Below, one piece after another: positions 56,359 through 64,000 of a stretch of DNA of 64,000 nucleotides. The notes below the pieces were generated by a model. It saw only the letters and a list, made by a program, of their open reading frames with translations. It was not told where the DNA came from and made no database searches. Position 1 is the stretch's first letter; every line of letters starts with the position of its first letter. The stretch is from Phycisphaerales bacterium. GTDB taxonomy: Bacteria > Planctomycetota > Phycisphaerae > Phycisphaerales > UBA1924. Made by a program: the position numbers and the translations under genes. The stretch lies in NCBI GenBank assembly GCA_020849615.1, contig JADLFW010000043.1:1-64000 (forward strand), written 5' to 3'.

Positions 56359-56555
56359 GGTCGCGGGCCCCGGACCCCGCGGCGGTGGGGCCGTTTCGGG
56401 GGAACCCGGCGGGGGTGGCCGCGTCCTAAGGTAGCGGTGGCTAGCCCGGCGGAACCGCTGGGATTGAGGGGGCCGGAGGGGCGACGGTTGGCCCCCGGCC
56501 GGCGCCGCGCGTTCGATCGGAACGTCAATCACTGCAGGTATTTACGGAGATAGTC

Positions 56556-57218
56556 ATGGACCGCAGGCAGGGGTGGGGATCTTCGGTCGGGGTCGCGGTG
56601 GTGGCGCTGGCCGGGGCTTCAGGGCTGTGTGGTGTTTCGGGGTGCTCGAATATCCCGCCGTCGGGGTCGCGGAGCGGCCGCGTCGAGGTGACCGACACGA
56701 CACCCGCCGAGGCCAACTCGCGCCAGGTGCTGCCCACCGCGCTCGTCGAGTTCAGCGACCAGGTGGCCCAGCAGCTCGTGGCGGACATGCAGCAGATCCC
56801 CGAGCTGAACGGGAGCTACCGGGCCACGGTGGTCTTCGGCGACATCGCCAACAACACGCAGGTTGTGCCGACCACCGACTTCGAGGCGTTCCGCAACCGC
56901 ATCCGCCAGAAGCTGATGCAGAGCCGCAGCGTGCTGGCGAACGTGCGGTTCGTCGAGAACCGGGCTCGCATGGAGGCGCTGCGGGCCCGCGAGGGCGGCG
57001 GCGGGGGCGACCTGCTGCAGCAGGGGACGGGCGGCACGGCGGGCGGCGAAGCGCTGGTCCCGCAGTACACCTTCTTCCTCAACGGCGACATGTACCGCGT
57101 GACGCGGGGGAGCCAGGAGCAGGTCAATCTCTACATGCTCTCGTTCAACCTGACGAACATGCAGAGCGGCGAACTGGTGTGGACCAACTCGCCCTACGAG
57201 ATCAAGCAGGTGCGCTGA
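56556..57218 (+). CDS. LpoB-like lipoprotein (penicillin-binding protein activator family)
   Basis: The 220-residue lipoprotein has lipobox GVSGC and a mature domain with LVEFSDQVAQQLVADMQQIPELNG, VVFGDIANNTQVVPTTDFEAFRNRIRQKLMQSR and QYTFFLNGDMYRVTRGSQEQVNLYMLSFNLTN. This pattern (A/V-L-x-E-D/Q-L, DIxNxT, TxDFExFRxRIRxxL, LYxLSFxLxN) is that of LpoB, which in E. coli reaches through the periplasm to activate PBP1b. A glycine run near residue 150 makes the loop longer. The next gene overlaps by one base. Confidence 0.75.
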   Translation: MDRRQGWGSSVGVAVVALAGASGLCGVSGCSNIPPSGSRSGRVEVTDTTPAEANSRQVLPTALVEFSDQVAQQLVADMQQIPELNGSYRATVVFGDIANNTQVVPTTDFEAFRNRIRQKLMQSRSVLANVRFVENRARMEALRAREGGGGGDLLQQGTGGTAGGEALVPQYTFFLNGDMYRVTRGSQEQVNLYMLSFNLTNMQSGELVWTNSPYEIKQVR

Positions 57219-57778
57219 TGAGAACCGCCGGGCTGTGGGTGATCGCGGCCGCGGGCGCGATCGGGCTGCCGGGCTGCGCTGCGCCGGTGAAAACGACCGC
57301 CATCACCGTGGATGACATCCAGGAGGTCGCGGTCGAGATGGCCGGGAAGCTCCGCGGCAGCGACTTCCTGAAGGAGCGCGGGCCCGGCTCGCCGCGGATG
57401 GTCATCGCGATCCAGCGCGTCGAGAACCTGACGATGGACATCATCCCCGAGGCCGACCGGTGGTACCTGATGGACCGCGTGCGCTCGAGCTTCTCCCTGA
57501 TGGAGCTCTCGAAGGAGAAGAACATCGCCTTTGTCATCCCCGCCGAGAAGCTCCGGGCCGCCCGCGAGAAGGGGACGATCGAGGCTGATTTCGCCGCCGA
57601 GCGTGCGCCCACCCACGAGATGACCGCGACGTTCCGCTCGGTCACTCGCGCGGCCGGGCTGAACCGCACCGACCTGTACCTCTGCGAGTACCGCATCACC
57701 GACCTCGCCTCGGGCACGCTCGAATGGTCGGATGCGTTCGAGTTCAAGCGCGCCGCCCTGGGCCGGGCCTACGACTGA
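57218..57778 (+). CDS. Second LpoB-like lipoprotein
   Basis: The 186-residue lipoprotein (lipobox GLPGC) has VDDIQEVAVEMAGKLRGSDFL, MVIAIQRVENLTMDIIPEADRWYLMDRVRSSFSLMEL, and DLYLCEYRITDLASGTLEWSDAFEFKRAALG, again the LpoB pattern but distinct from its neighbour. Starts on the last base of the upstream stop codon, so it is translationally coupled. In Proteobacteria one LpoB is normal; two different ones here suggest separate partners. Confidence 0.75.
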   Translation: MRTAGLWVIAAAGAIGLPGCAAPVKTTAITVDDIQEVAVEMAGKLRGSDFLKERGPGSPRMVIAIQRVENLTMDIIPEADRWYLMDRVRSSFSLMELSKEKNIAFVIPAEKLRAAREKGTIEADFAAERAPTHEMTATFRSVTRAAGLNRTDLYLCEYRITDLASGTLEWSDAFEFKRAALGRAYD

Positions 57779-57808
57779 GTCCGCCGGCCGCGCACCGCGG
57801 CAACCGCC

Positions 57809-59500
57809 ATGAACCGTCTTTCCGCCAAGCTCACCTCGCTCGCGATCGCCGGGGCGTTCGCGCTCGCGGGGTGCAGTTCGGGCCCGGAGGCCTCGATGAC
57901 GCGGGCGGTCCAGACGGGGCAGTACGCGCAGGCCCGGGCCCGGCTGCTGAGCCGGCTCTCAGATGACCCTTCCGATCGTTCGTACATCCTCGACCGGCTG
58001 CGGCTGACGGTGCTGTCGCTGGCCGATGGCCTGCCGGCATCGGCCGATCGCCCCGCGAACCAGCTCTTCCAGTTGCTGCGGACGCAGGGGCTCAACGCCG
58101 ACAAGACCGCCGCATCGGTGGTGCTCAATGAGGGGGTGAAGATCTGGAAGGGCGAGCCCTTCGAGCAGGCGCTGGGGTATTACTACATCGGCGTGCAGAA
58201 GGGCCTGCAGGGCGACTGGGACAACGCGCGGGCCGCGGCGGGCAACTCGCTCTTCCTGCTCAAGGATTTCGGCGACAACGAGCGGACGGGCCGCCGCAAG
58301 ACCAGCGAGGACCTGGCCCGCGAGGCCGCCCGGCGGGATCGGGAGGGGGAGAGCGGCGATCAGTACCTCGACAAGGGGTACACGGCGGTCAAGACCAACT
58401 TCGCGCTGGGGTACCTGCTGAACGGCATCGCGAACTGGGCGCTCTCGCGCGATGATGAGGCGCGGGACAACTTCGCGGAGGCGGCGCGGGTGAACGCCGG
58501 GCTGGAGGGTGCGGCCCGGACGCTGAGCGAGGGTCGGTTCAACACGGTGCTGATCGTGGAGGCGGGGGCGGGCCCGGCGAAGGTGGCGTACGGGCCCGAC
58601 AACGCGCTGGCGCGGTTCAGCCCGCGCTGGCCCGGCGATGCGCGGGAGCTGGGCGTGAGCGTGGGGGCGGCGGCTCCGGAGCGCTTCGCGGTGGCGTGCG
58701 ATGTGAACGCGATGGCGACGGACCACATGTGGAACAACCTGGAGGATGTGCGCCAGGTCAAGAGCGTGCTGGGCAGTGCGCTGCTGATCGGCGGGGGCGC
58801 GGTGGCCCTGTCGAGCGATGACAGCACCGCGCAGCTCATCGGCGCCGGCGCCGCGGTGCTTGGCGCGCTGATGAAGGCGGGTTCGAGCGCCGACCTGCGG
58901 TACTGCGAGGTCTTCCCGCAGCGGGTGTACATCGCGCCGGTGATGATCGACAGGCCCGGCACGAGGGTCGAGGTCGGGGTGGATGGCATGCCGGGCACCC
59001 GCGTGGTGATCCCGTCGATGGATCCGCCGGCGGCCGGGCAGCGCGTGAAGCTGCACTACATCAGGCCCGGCGCCTGGAGCGTGCCGCCGGTGTACGCGAC
59101 GGCCGGGCAGATCGTGTACGGCAACGATGCGTACGACGGGCCGGTGCCGGGGGATGACCTGCCGTACATCCTGGGCGGGCGGGATTGCCGGCGCCCATCG
59201 CTGGAGGCGCTGCAGCATTACCAGCGGTCGGGGAACCTGACGGACCTGAGCCTGGTTGATCTCGAGAACCTCTACCGGGCCGAGGGGATCCAGCTCGAGC
59301 TCGAGGAGAAGAAGGGGCTGACGGGGCGGCACATCCTCGAGGGCGGGCCATCGTTGATCTGTCCTTTGCCCGGTTCGGTGGGCTATCTGCGACTGTTCGG
59401 CCAGGTGCACGGCCCGTACCAGCCCAAGTCGGGCGAGCTGCGGGCGGTGCTGGAGCGGTGGAAGGATGCGGGGCGTGCCCGGCCTTCCGCGGGCCCGTGA
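57809..59500 (+). CDS. COG3014-like lipoprotein with TPR-like helices
   Basis: This 563-residue lipoprotein (lipobox ALAGC) has a helical repeat region (about 30-230) with GYYYIGVQKGLQGDWDNARAAAGNSLFLLKDF and LGYLLNGIANWALSRDDEARDNFAEAARVN, resembling TPRs. Then follows a beta-rich part (NTVLIVEAGAGPAKVAYGPDNA) and a glycine-zipper-like LGSALLIGGGAVAL. The layout recalls COG3014, an uncharacterised envelope protein encoded next to LpoB and YcfL genes in gamma-proteobacteria. The last 130 residues (TDLSLVDLENLYRAEGIQLELEEKKGL) are not ones I know. Starts 30 bases after the previous gene. Confidence 0.65.
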   Translation: MNRLSAKLTSLAIAGAFALAGCSSGPEASMTRAVQTGQYAQARARLLSRLSDDPSDRSYILDRLRLTVLSLADGLPASADRPANQLFQLLRTQGLNADKTAASVVLNEGVKIWKGEPFEQALGYYYIGVQKGLQGDWDNARAAAGNSLFLLKDFGDNERTGRRKTSEDLAREAARRDREGESGDQYLDKGYTAVKTNFALGYLLNGIANWALSRDDEARDNFAEAARVNAGLEGAARTLSEGRFNTVLIVEAGAGPAKVAYGPDNALARFSPRWPGDARELGVSVGAAAPERFAVACDVNAMATDHMWNNLEDVRQVKSVLGSALLIGGGAVALSSDDSTAQLIGAGAAVLGALMKAGSSADLRYCEVFPQRVYIAPVMIDRPGTRVEVGVDGMPGTRVVIPSMDPPAAGQRVKLHYIRPGAWSVPPVYATAGQIVYGNDAYDGPVPGDDLPYILGGRDCRRPSLEALQHYQRSGNLTDLSLVDLENLYRAEGIQLELEEKKGLTGRHILEGGPSLICPLPGSVGYLRLFGQVHGPYQPKSGELRAVLERWKDAGRARPSAGP

Positions 59501-59607
59501 AACGTGCGTATGGGACGGTGTGCCCCGGTGTAGGGCGGGGGAACCGGCCCGGCGACGAGGCGTCAAAGATTGGACTTCGGCTGATCGACTAATTCGGAGA
59601 GCGAGCG

Positions 59608-60021
59608 ATGAAGACGGCGATGCTGGCGGCGGGGATCGGGATGGTGCTGGGGCTCTCGGGGTGCAAGCAGGACACGGTGAAGGCGCCGTACGGCGGGAAG
59701 CAGGATCCGCTGCCCCGGGTGAACTATCCCCAGATCACGGTGGAGGGTGCGCTGCAGCCGTACCTCGTGTTCGGCACGCCGACGGTGAGCAAGGAGTCCG
59801 GCGTCCTGAAGGTGGTGACGCCCGTACGGCTGCAGAGCGATGGGCAGGAATCCAACGTGCAGTACCGGTACATCTTCCTGGATGCGGGCGGGATGCCGCT
59901 GCGGGCCCAGGCGGACTGGCGGTATTCCCGGTTCCCATCGCGTCAGCAGGTCTTCCTCGAGGGCAACGCGCTGGACTCGAGCGCGAGCGACTGGCGGCTC
60001 GAGGTCCGGCCCGCGCGGTGA
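59608..60021 (+). CDS. YcfL-like (DUF1425) lipoprotein
   Basis: A 137-residue lipoprotein with lipobox GLSGC, followed by VEGALQPYLVFGTPTVSKESGVLKVVTPVRLQSDGQESNVQYRYIFLDAGGMPLRAQADWRYSRF. The run (strand, loop, VxxPVR, NVQYRYIFLDAxGxP) is that of the small immunoglobulin-like YcfL family, whose E. coli member is encoded beside lpoB. Function is unknown in any organism to my knowledge. GGAGAGCGAGCG lies before the ATG. Confidence 0.65.
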   Translation: MKTAMLAAGIGMVLGLSGCKQDTVKAPYGGKQDPLPRVNYPQITVEGALQPYLVFGTPTVSKESGVLKVVTPVRLQSDGQESNVQYRYIFLDAGGMPLRAQADWRYSRFPSRQQVFLEGNALDSSASDWRLEVRPAR

Positions 60022-60073
60022 GTGAGCGGTGTTCCGGGCGCTGGTGTGAACAACGGAAGTGGGAGCCTGAATC

Positions 60074-61960
60074 ATGAACGCTTTGAATCGTCGCCTGGTG
60101 GGTGTGACCGCGGGTCTGCTGATGGCGCTGTGCGGCAGCGCCGGCGCGCAGGAGCGCAAGCCGCTGCCGCCGCAGCCCGTGCAGCCGCCCGCGGGGATGG
60201 AGCGTCTTCCCACGTTCCCGGAGTGGCTGAGCTCGTACCAGGCGGCGGGCACGCCGCGGCTCCTGTTCTACACCGACCTGATGACGACGAGCCGCGGTGA
60301 TGCGAAGCTGCTCAACGATGCGGCGACCGTCACGCGGCTGGGCGGACGGATCGAGCAGTGGTTCCGGGCCCCGGAGGTGCTGCTCTTGAACCCCGGCGCG
60401 GTCTCGATCACCACCGAAGAGCAGCGCAAGACGCTCCGCGACAACGATGAGTTCGCGGCGGCGACGATGATCGGGCGGATGGCCCAGGCCGACATCATCG
60501 TGTTCATCCGGCTGATCGAGCAGTCCGGGCGGAAGGATGGCGTGCTGTACACCGGCACGTACATCATGGCCGACCTGCGGCAGGGGACTTCGATCGACCG
60601 CCACTCGTGGGACATGACGCCCGACCCCGTGTCGGGAGAGCTCGACGCCACGCGGATGGCGCAGTACGCCCAGGTGCTGGCCGATCGCATCACCAACACC
60701 TTCATGCTGCAGTTCCCCCCGAACATCGCAGCGCCGGCGGCGCCCGTTGCGCCGGCGTCCCCCGCGCCCTCGCCCATCACGGTGCCCGACCAGGGCCCGG
60801 GTGCGGCGCCGGGCTCGGCGGTTGTCCCGCAGGCGCCGGCCGTCGCGCCGGGCAGCACGCCGCCGTCCGCTCCGGGTGCGCCGGTCATCGCGATGCCGGC
60901 CCGGCGGTACACGGTGAGGCTGGCGGGCGAGTACGAGGACCAGCTCATCATCGGGTTCCGCGATGCGCTCACGGGGTTGGCGCGGATGCGGCCCGGCTCG
61001 CTGATCGAGCGCGGGCTGAGCGCGGGCGATGGCGGCAAGACGATGACGTTCGAGATGATGTATGCGGGCGGGCCGATCGACCTGCAGAACGACCTGGCCG
61101 CCGTCGCGGCCGACCGGTTGGAGCAGGATACCTCCGTGCTGGAGGCGCGGGAGGGGCTGGTGGTGATCCAGCTCCGGCCCGCGCGGGTCAGCGCTCGTGA
61201 CCGGGCCCTGGTGGCGGGCGGGGACACCTACCGCAACACGGTCGTGCGGCAGCAGTTCCGCGAGGCGTACAACGCGGCGGGCCGCCCCAGCTTCGCGGTC
61301 ATGGTGAACGCGGCGGCCGACCCCGGACGCACGGAAGAAATGCTGGTTCCCCCGGCCGGGCCCGGCGAGCTGGCGAAGAACCCCGAGATGCAGGGACAGC
61401 CCGCGATCCCCGCGCAGGTCATCGTCACGCCGCGGATCATCCTGGGCAACAGCACCGAGACGGGGGGCATCACCGCCGACCTGACGAGCGCCGTCCGTGA
61501 TGAGATGGCCCGGCGCGAGCGAGAGCTCCGCGAGAGCCGGGCCGTCGACACGCGCACGATGGAGGACAGCATCTACCAGAAGCTGATCCGTCTGGGTGTC
61601 GAGGCCCGTGATCTGGCGGCTGCGCAGGCCGCGGCGGGCCAGGGCACGCGCGTGGAGGGCCAGGTGCTGAACGAAAAGGACCTGGCCGCCTCGCTGGGCG
61701 GGCGGGCCGGGGCGGATGTGATCATCTCCGGCTCCGGACGCATCGTGCGGTTCGGGCCCGACGGCTACCCCTCGCGCCTCCGCTACACCTTCCGGGCCTA
61801 CCGCGTCTCGGACGGCGCGGTCATCGCGGCGGACTCCGTCGAGGATGATGTCGACTACACCAAGCCGCAGTGGTCGCGGGCCATCGAGCGCCTCGCCGAG
61901 GAGGCCGCGGGCAAGATGGCGGGCCAGATGCTCGACCGCTGGAACAGCGGGCAGAAGTAG
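60074..61960 (+). CDS. Secreted CsgG/LpoB-like multi-domain protein
   Basis: The 628-residue exported protein (signal peptide to GSAGAQ, no lipobox) has an N-terminal domain (about 40-215; MIGRMAQADIIVFIRLIEQ) resembling the CsgG/LpoB fold, a Pro/Ala linker (about 215-280), a middle domain, and a C-terminal domain of about 200 residues. The latter (IIVTPRIILGNSTETGG..., ADVIISGSGRIVRFGPDGYPSRLRYTFRAYRVSDG) again looks LpoB/CsgG-like. It closes the lipoprotein run and probably works with those genes in the envelope. Name uncertain. Confidence 0.6.
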   Translation: MNALNRRLVGVTAGLLMALCGSAGAQERKPLPPQPVQPPAGMERLPTFPEWLSSYQAAGTPRLLFYTDLMTTSRGDAKLLNDAATVTRLGGRIEQWFRAPEVLLLNPGAVSITTEEQRKTLRDNDEFAAATMIGRMAQADIIVFIRLIEQSGRKDGVLYTGTYIMADLRQGTSIDRHSWDMTPDPVSGELDATRMAQYAQVLADRITNTFMLQFPPNIAAPAAPVAPASPAPSPITVPDQGPGAAPGSAVVPQAPAVAPGSTPPSAPGAPVIAMPARRYTVRLAGEYEDQLIIGFRDALTGLARMRPGSLIERGLSAGDGGKTMTFEMMYAGGPIDLQNDLAAVAADRLEQDTSVLEAREGLVVIQLRPARVSARDRALVAGGDTYRNTVVRQQFREAYNAAGRPSFAVMVNAAADPGRTEEMLVPPAGPGELAKNPEMQGQPAIPAQVIVTPRIILGNSTETGGITADLTSAVRDEMARRERELRESRAVDTRTMEDSIYQKLIRLGVEARDLAAAQAAAGQGTRVEGQVLNEKDLAASLGGRAGADVIISGSGRIVRFGPDGYPSRLRYTFRAYRVSDGAVIAADSVEDDVDYTKPQWSRAIERLAEEAAGKMAGQMLDRWNSGQK

Positions 61961-61978
61961 CCGCTCCTATCCTCCGGC

Positions 61979-62473
61979 ATGGCCAATCCTCCACTCGTCG
62001 GCGTCATCATGGGCAGCAAGTCCGACTGGGACACCATGAGGCACGCGGCCGAGACGCTGGAGGAACTCGGGGTGCCGCACGAGACCAGGGTTGTCTCCGC
62101 GCACCGCACACCCGACTGGCTGATGGAGTACGCCGGGACGGCCGAGGAGCGGGGGCTCGAGGTCATCATCGCCGGCGCGGGCGGGGCGGCCCATCTGCCC
62201 GGGATGGCCGCCAGCAAGACGGTGCTTCCGGTGCTGGGCGTGCCGATCGAGAGCAAGGCGCTCAACGGCATGGATTCGCTGCTGTCGATCGTGCAGATGC
62301 CGGGCGGAGTCCCGGTCGGCACGCTGGCGATCGGCAAGCCCGGCGCGATCAACGCGGCCCTGCTGGCGGCGTCGATCCTGGGGTCCAGGCACCCCGAGTT
62401 CAGGGAGGCGGTGCGGGGCTTCCGCCAGACGCGCACGCAGAAGGTGCTGGATGAGCGCGATCCGCAGGCATGA
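61979..62473 (+). CDS. purE: N5-carboxyaminoimidazole ribonucleotide mutase
   Basis: The 164-residue protein is class I Pur[24 protein letters not shown] near the start, [40 protein letters not shown], and [20 protein letters not shown]. It shifts the carboxyl group of N5-CAIR to CAIR in purine synthesis, next after PurK. The purK gene is about 1 kb away on the same strand but two minus-strand genes intervene. Confidence 0.95.
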   Translation: MANPPLVGVIMGSKSDWDTMRHAAETLEELGVPHETRVVSAHRTPDWLMEYAGTAEERGLEVIIAGAGGAAHLPGMAASKTVLPVLGVPIESKALNGMDSLLSIVQMPGGVPVGTLAIGKPGAINAALLAASILGSRHPEFREAVRGFRQTRTQKVLDERDPQA

Positions 62474-62495
62474 TCCTGGCGTGATTCTGACGGGA

Positions 62496-62849
62496 TCAGG
62501 CGCTGGCGGCGGCGGCCCGTGCTGATTCGTAGTGCTCGACCGCGCGAATGACCTCGGGGATGTACGTGTAGACGGGCCCGCCCTGCATGACGACGGCGAC
62601 GCCGGCGGCCTCAAGGATCTGCTCCGGGGTGGCGCCATTCTTGAGGCACTTCTCGACGTGCGAGTAGATGCACGGCTCGCAGCGCATGGCGATGCCGATG
62701 CCCAGCGCGATCAGTTCCTTCTCGCGGACGGTCAGGGCGCCTTCCTTCATGAGCGACTGGAAGAACCCGCCGAAGGCCTTGGCGATGTCGGGGGTGCGCT
62801 GTTTCATGGCGGCCATGCCGCGGGACCATTCGGGGGCATCGAACTTCAT
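62496..62849 (-). CDS. Carboxymuconolactone decarboxylase / AhpD-like protein
   Basis: A 117-residue protein with the AhpD core: LTVREKELIALGIGIAMRCEPCIYSHVEKCLKNGATPEQILEAAGVAVVMQGGP. The redox pair is CEPC and the nearby His in YSHVEKCL completes the E-C-x-x-C-x-x-x-H site. AhpD proteins are alkylhydroperoxidases or thiol reductases. It lies 11 bases after the rhodanese gene, in the same transcript. Confidence 0.85.
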   Translation of the reverse strand: MKFDAPEWSRGMAAMKQRTPDIAKAFGGFFQSLMKEGALTVREKELIALGIGIAMRCEPCIYSHVEKCLKNGATPEQILEAAGVAVVMQGGPVYTYIPEVIRAVEHYESARAAAASA

Positions 62850-62860
62850 GGAGGGTCCTT

Positions 62861-63382
62861 TCAGCTGAGGCGGTTCCAGGGCATCCGGGCCAGGATCGCG
62901 GCGAGGCCGCAGGTCCCGGTGGCGCCGGCGAACGCAAGGCCCGCGCCGAGGACTCCGGTCACCAGCAGGAACCCGGGTGAGGTGGTGTACGCGAGGATGG
63001 AGGCGGCGAGCGTGAGGACGCCGACGGTGAGCTGGACCTGGCGGATGATGGAGATGGCAGGCCCGCGCCCCGCATCGGTCGGCAGCCCGGCCTTGGTCCA
63101 GGCATCCAGCCCGCCTTTGAGCGAGCAGACTTCGCAGCCGGCGGCGGCGAGCCGGGCCGCGGCTTCGAGAGATCGCTTGCCGCCCTTGCAGTTGACGACC
63201 AGGGCCTGGCCCGGCTCGGCCCGGATGGCGCCGGGGTCGAAGCGGGAGAGGGGGGCGGAGCGGGCGCCCGGGATGCGCCGGGCCGCGAACTCATCGGGCT
63301 CACGGACATCGAACAGAATGGCCCGGCGTTCGCGCAGCCACTCGTTGAGGGTGGAGGGCTCGATCTCGCGGATGCTGCTCAT
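62861..63382 (-). CDS. Rhodanese domain protein with C-terminal membrane segment
   Basis: The 173-residue protein has a rhodanese domain (about 1-105; ILFDVREPDEFAARRIPGA and the persulfide cysteine in VNCKGGKRS) and a DUF2892-type two-helix membrane part (about 110-170), as in YgaP. Such proteins handle sulfane sulfur at the inner membrane. It is encoded with an AhpD-like thiol protein, suggesting a small redox or sulfur unit. Confidence 0.85.
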   Translation of the reverse strand: MSSIREIEPSTLNEWLRERRAILFDVREPDEFAARRIPGARSAPLSRFDPGAIRAEPGQALVVNCKGGKRSLEAAARLAAAGCEVCSLKGGLDAWTKAGLPTDAGRGPAISIIRQVQLTVGVLTLAASILAYTTSPGFLLVTGVLGAGLAFAGATGTCGLAAILARMPWNRLS

Positions 63383-63498
63383 GGTTGGCTCCCGGGGATG
63401 TGCCGGTCCCCACCTGGTTGGAGGCGCGCCGGGGTTTGGAGGTTCCCGCTCTTGTGGGCGGATATGCTCGCGGGCCTCGGGGGAACGGCGGGCTACGC

Positions 63499-64000
63499 AT
63501 GGTCATCGGGATTCTTGGCGGCGGTCAGCTGGGTCGGATGCTCGCGCTCGCGGGCTACGAGCTCGGGCTGCGCTTCCGGTTCCTGGATCCGTCGCCGAAA
63601 GCACCGGCCGGGCACGTGGGCGACCTGGTGGTGGGGGATTACCTCGACCCCGCGGCGGTAGATCGTTTCGCGGCCGGGTGCGAGGTCATCACCTACGAGT
63701 TTGAGAACGTGCCGGTGGAGGCGGTGAAGAAGCTGGCGGCCCGGCTGCCGGTGTACCCGCCGGTGCGGGCGCTGGAGGTGGGGCAGGACCGCATCGCCGA
63801 GAAGACGCTCTTCGCCTCGCTGGGGCTGGAGGTGCCGGCGTTTCGGGCGGTGGGGTCATCCGCGGAGGTGCGGGCCGCGGCCCGTGAGATCGGGCTGCCC
63901 GCGGTGCTCAAGACCCGGCGGATGGGGTACGACGGCAAGGGTCAGGCGGTGATCCGGACCGAGGTTGAGATGGAGGCGGCGTGGGCCCGCATCGGCGAGC
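63499..64000 (+). CDS. purK: N5-carboxyaminoimidazole ribonucleotide synthase, 5' part
   Basis: Reading from ATG 63499 gives an open frame to the window end (167 codons): MVIGILGGGQLGRMLALAG, FRFLDPSPKAPAGHVGDLVVGDY, ITYEFENVPVEAV and GLPAVLKTRRMGYDGKGQAVI. These are the ATP-grasp PurK signatures. It makes N5-CAIR from AIR, bicarbonate and ATP, the substrate for PurE. The C-terminal part lies beyond the window. Confidence 0.93.
   Translation, partial: MVIGILGGGQLGRMLALAGYELGLRFRFLDPSPKAPAGHVGDLVVGDYLDPAAVDRFAAGCEVITYEFENVPVEAVKKLAARLPVYPPVRALEVGQDRIAEKTLFASLGLEVPAFRAVGSSAEVRAAAREIGLPAVLKTRRMGYDGKGQAVIRTEVEMEAAWARIGE

Noticed and set aside
56423-56436. GTCCTAAGGTAGCG, identical to a conserved piece of 23S rRNA (the I-CeuI site region)
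   Set aside because: The match stops after 14 bases; the flanks do not resemble rRNA. Chance, or at most a fragment with no function visible.
56400-56500. GGTAGCGGTGGCTAGCC, reminiscent of part of the c-di-GMP-I riboswitch
   Set aside because: The rest of the riboswitch core (GCAAA and the tetraloop-receptor parts) is absent.

Overview
The window is GC-rich chromosomal DNA from a Gram-negative bacterium, most likely a planctomycete of the Phycisphaerae. Three secreted proteins (ends at 1-219, 9731-11293, 20683-22578) carry paired calcium-loop motifs of the form DxNxDGxVDFxDYLEFLNLYD, a dockerin-like signature I associate with that group. Zinc-ribbon membrane proteins, very large helical and beta-repeat proteins, and many GTG starts fit the same picture. 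The assignment is inference: no rRNA gene is present to confirm it.

Layout. Positions 1-9330 hold ordinary genes: a dockerin-bearing secreted protein (cut by the window edge), a large M14 zinc carboxypeptidase, glycine C-acetyltransferase (Kbl), a TlpA-like thioredoxin and a membrane PIN/TRAM protein. An SRP RNA gene (9490-9615) with its own -10 box and terminator follows; it is not protein-coding and is easily missed. A cell-surface glycan block on the minus strand (11306-17455) has a methyltransferase/glycosyltransferase fusion, a second methyltransferase and the ABC exporter Wzt/Wzm, headed by an emfourin-like inhibitor. The matching M4 (protealysin-type) peptidase lies next upstream. After an FHA-GAF histidine kinase and a di-haem cytochrome-c-peroxidase-like protein comes a complete branched-chain amino-acid ABC transporter operon (22977-28263).

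The most interesting part is 28436-43280. It encodes a type VI secretion-like membrane complex: a TssJ-like lipoprotein, TssL (DotU) and TssM (IcmF). With these are T6SS-type regulators in unusual form: a pseudokinase joined through a membrane span to a periplasmic SUMF1-like domain, an FHA-less TagH/ImpI-C-like protein, and a TagF-like protein joined through a membrane span to a second SUMF1-like domain. No tube, sheath, baseplate or ClpV gene is in the window.

Directly downstream on the same strand is a two-partner secretion pair (TpsB-like transporter and a 3551-residue haemagglutinin-like adhesin). A run of envelope proteins follows, resembling the LpoB / COG3014 / YcfL neighbourhood of Proteobacteria (56556-61960). 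The window closes with purE, a convergent rhodanese/AhpD-like pair, and the start of purK.

An 8-bp tandem repeat family of the GACGGAGT type sits at several gene junctions and, in a related form, inside kbl. A 21-bp palindrome family (arms GCCCGCCTC/GAGGCGGGC) also recurs, including inside the wzt reading frame.
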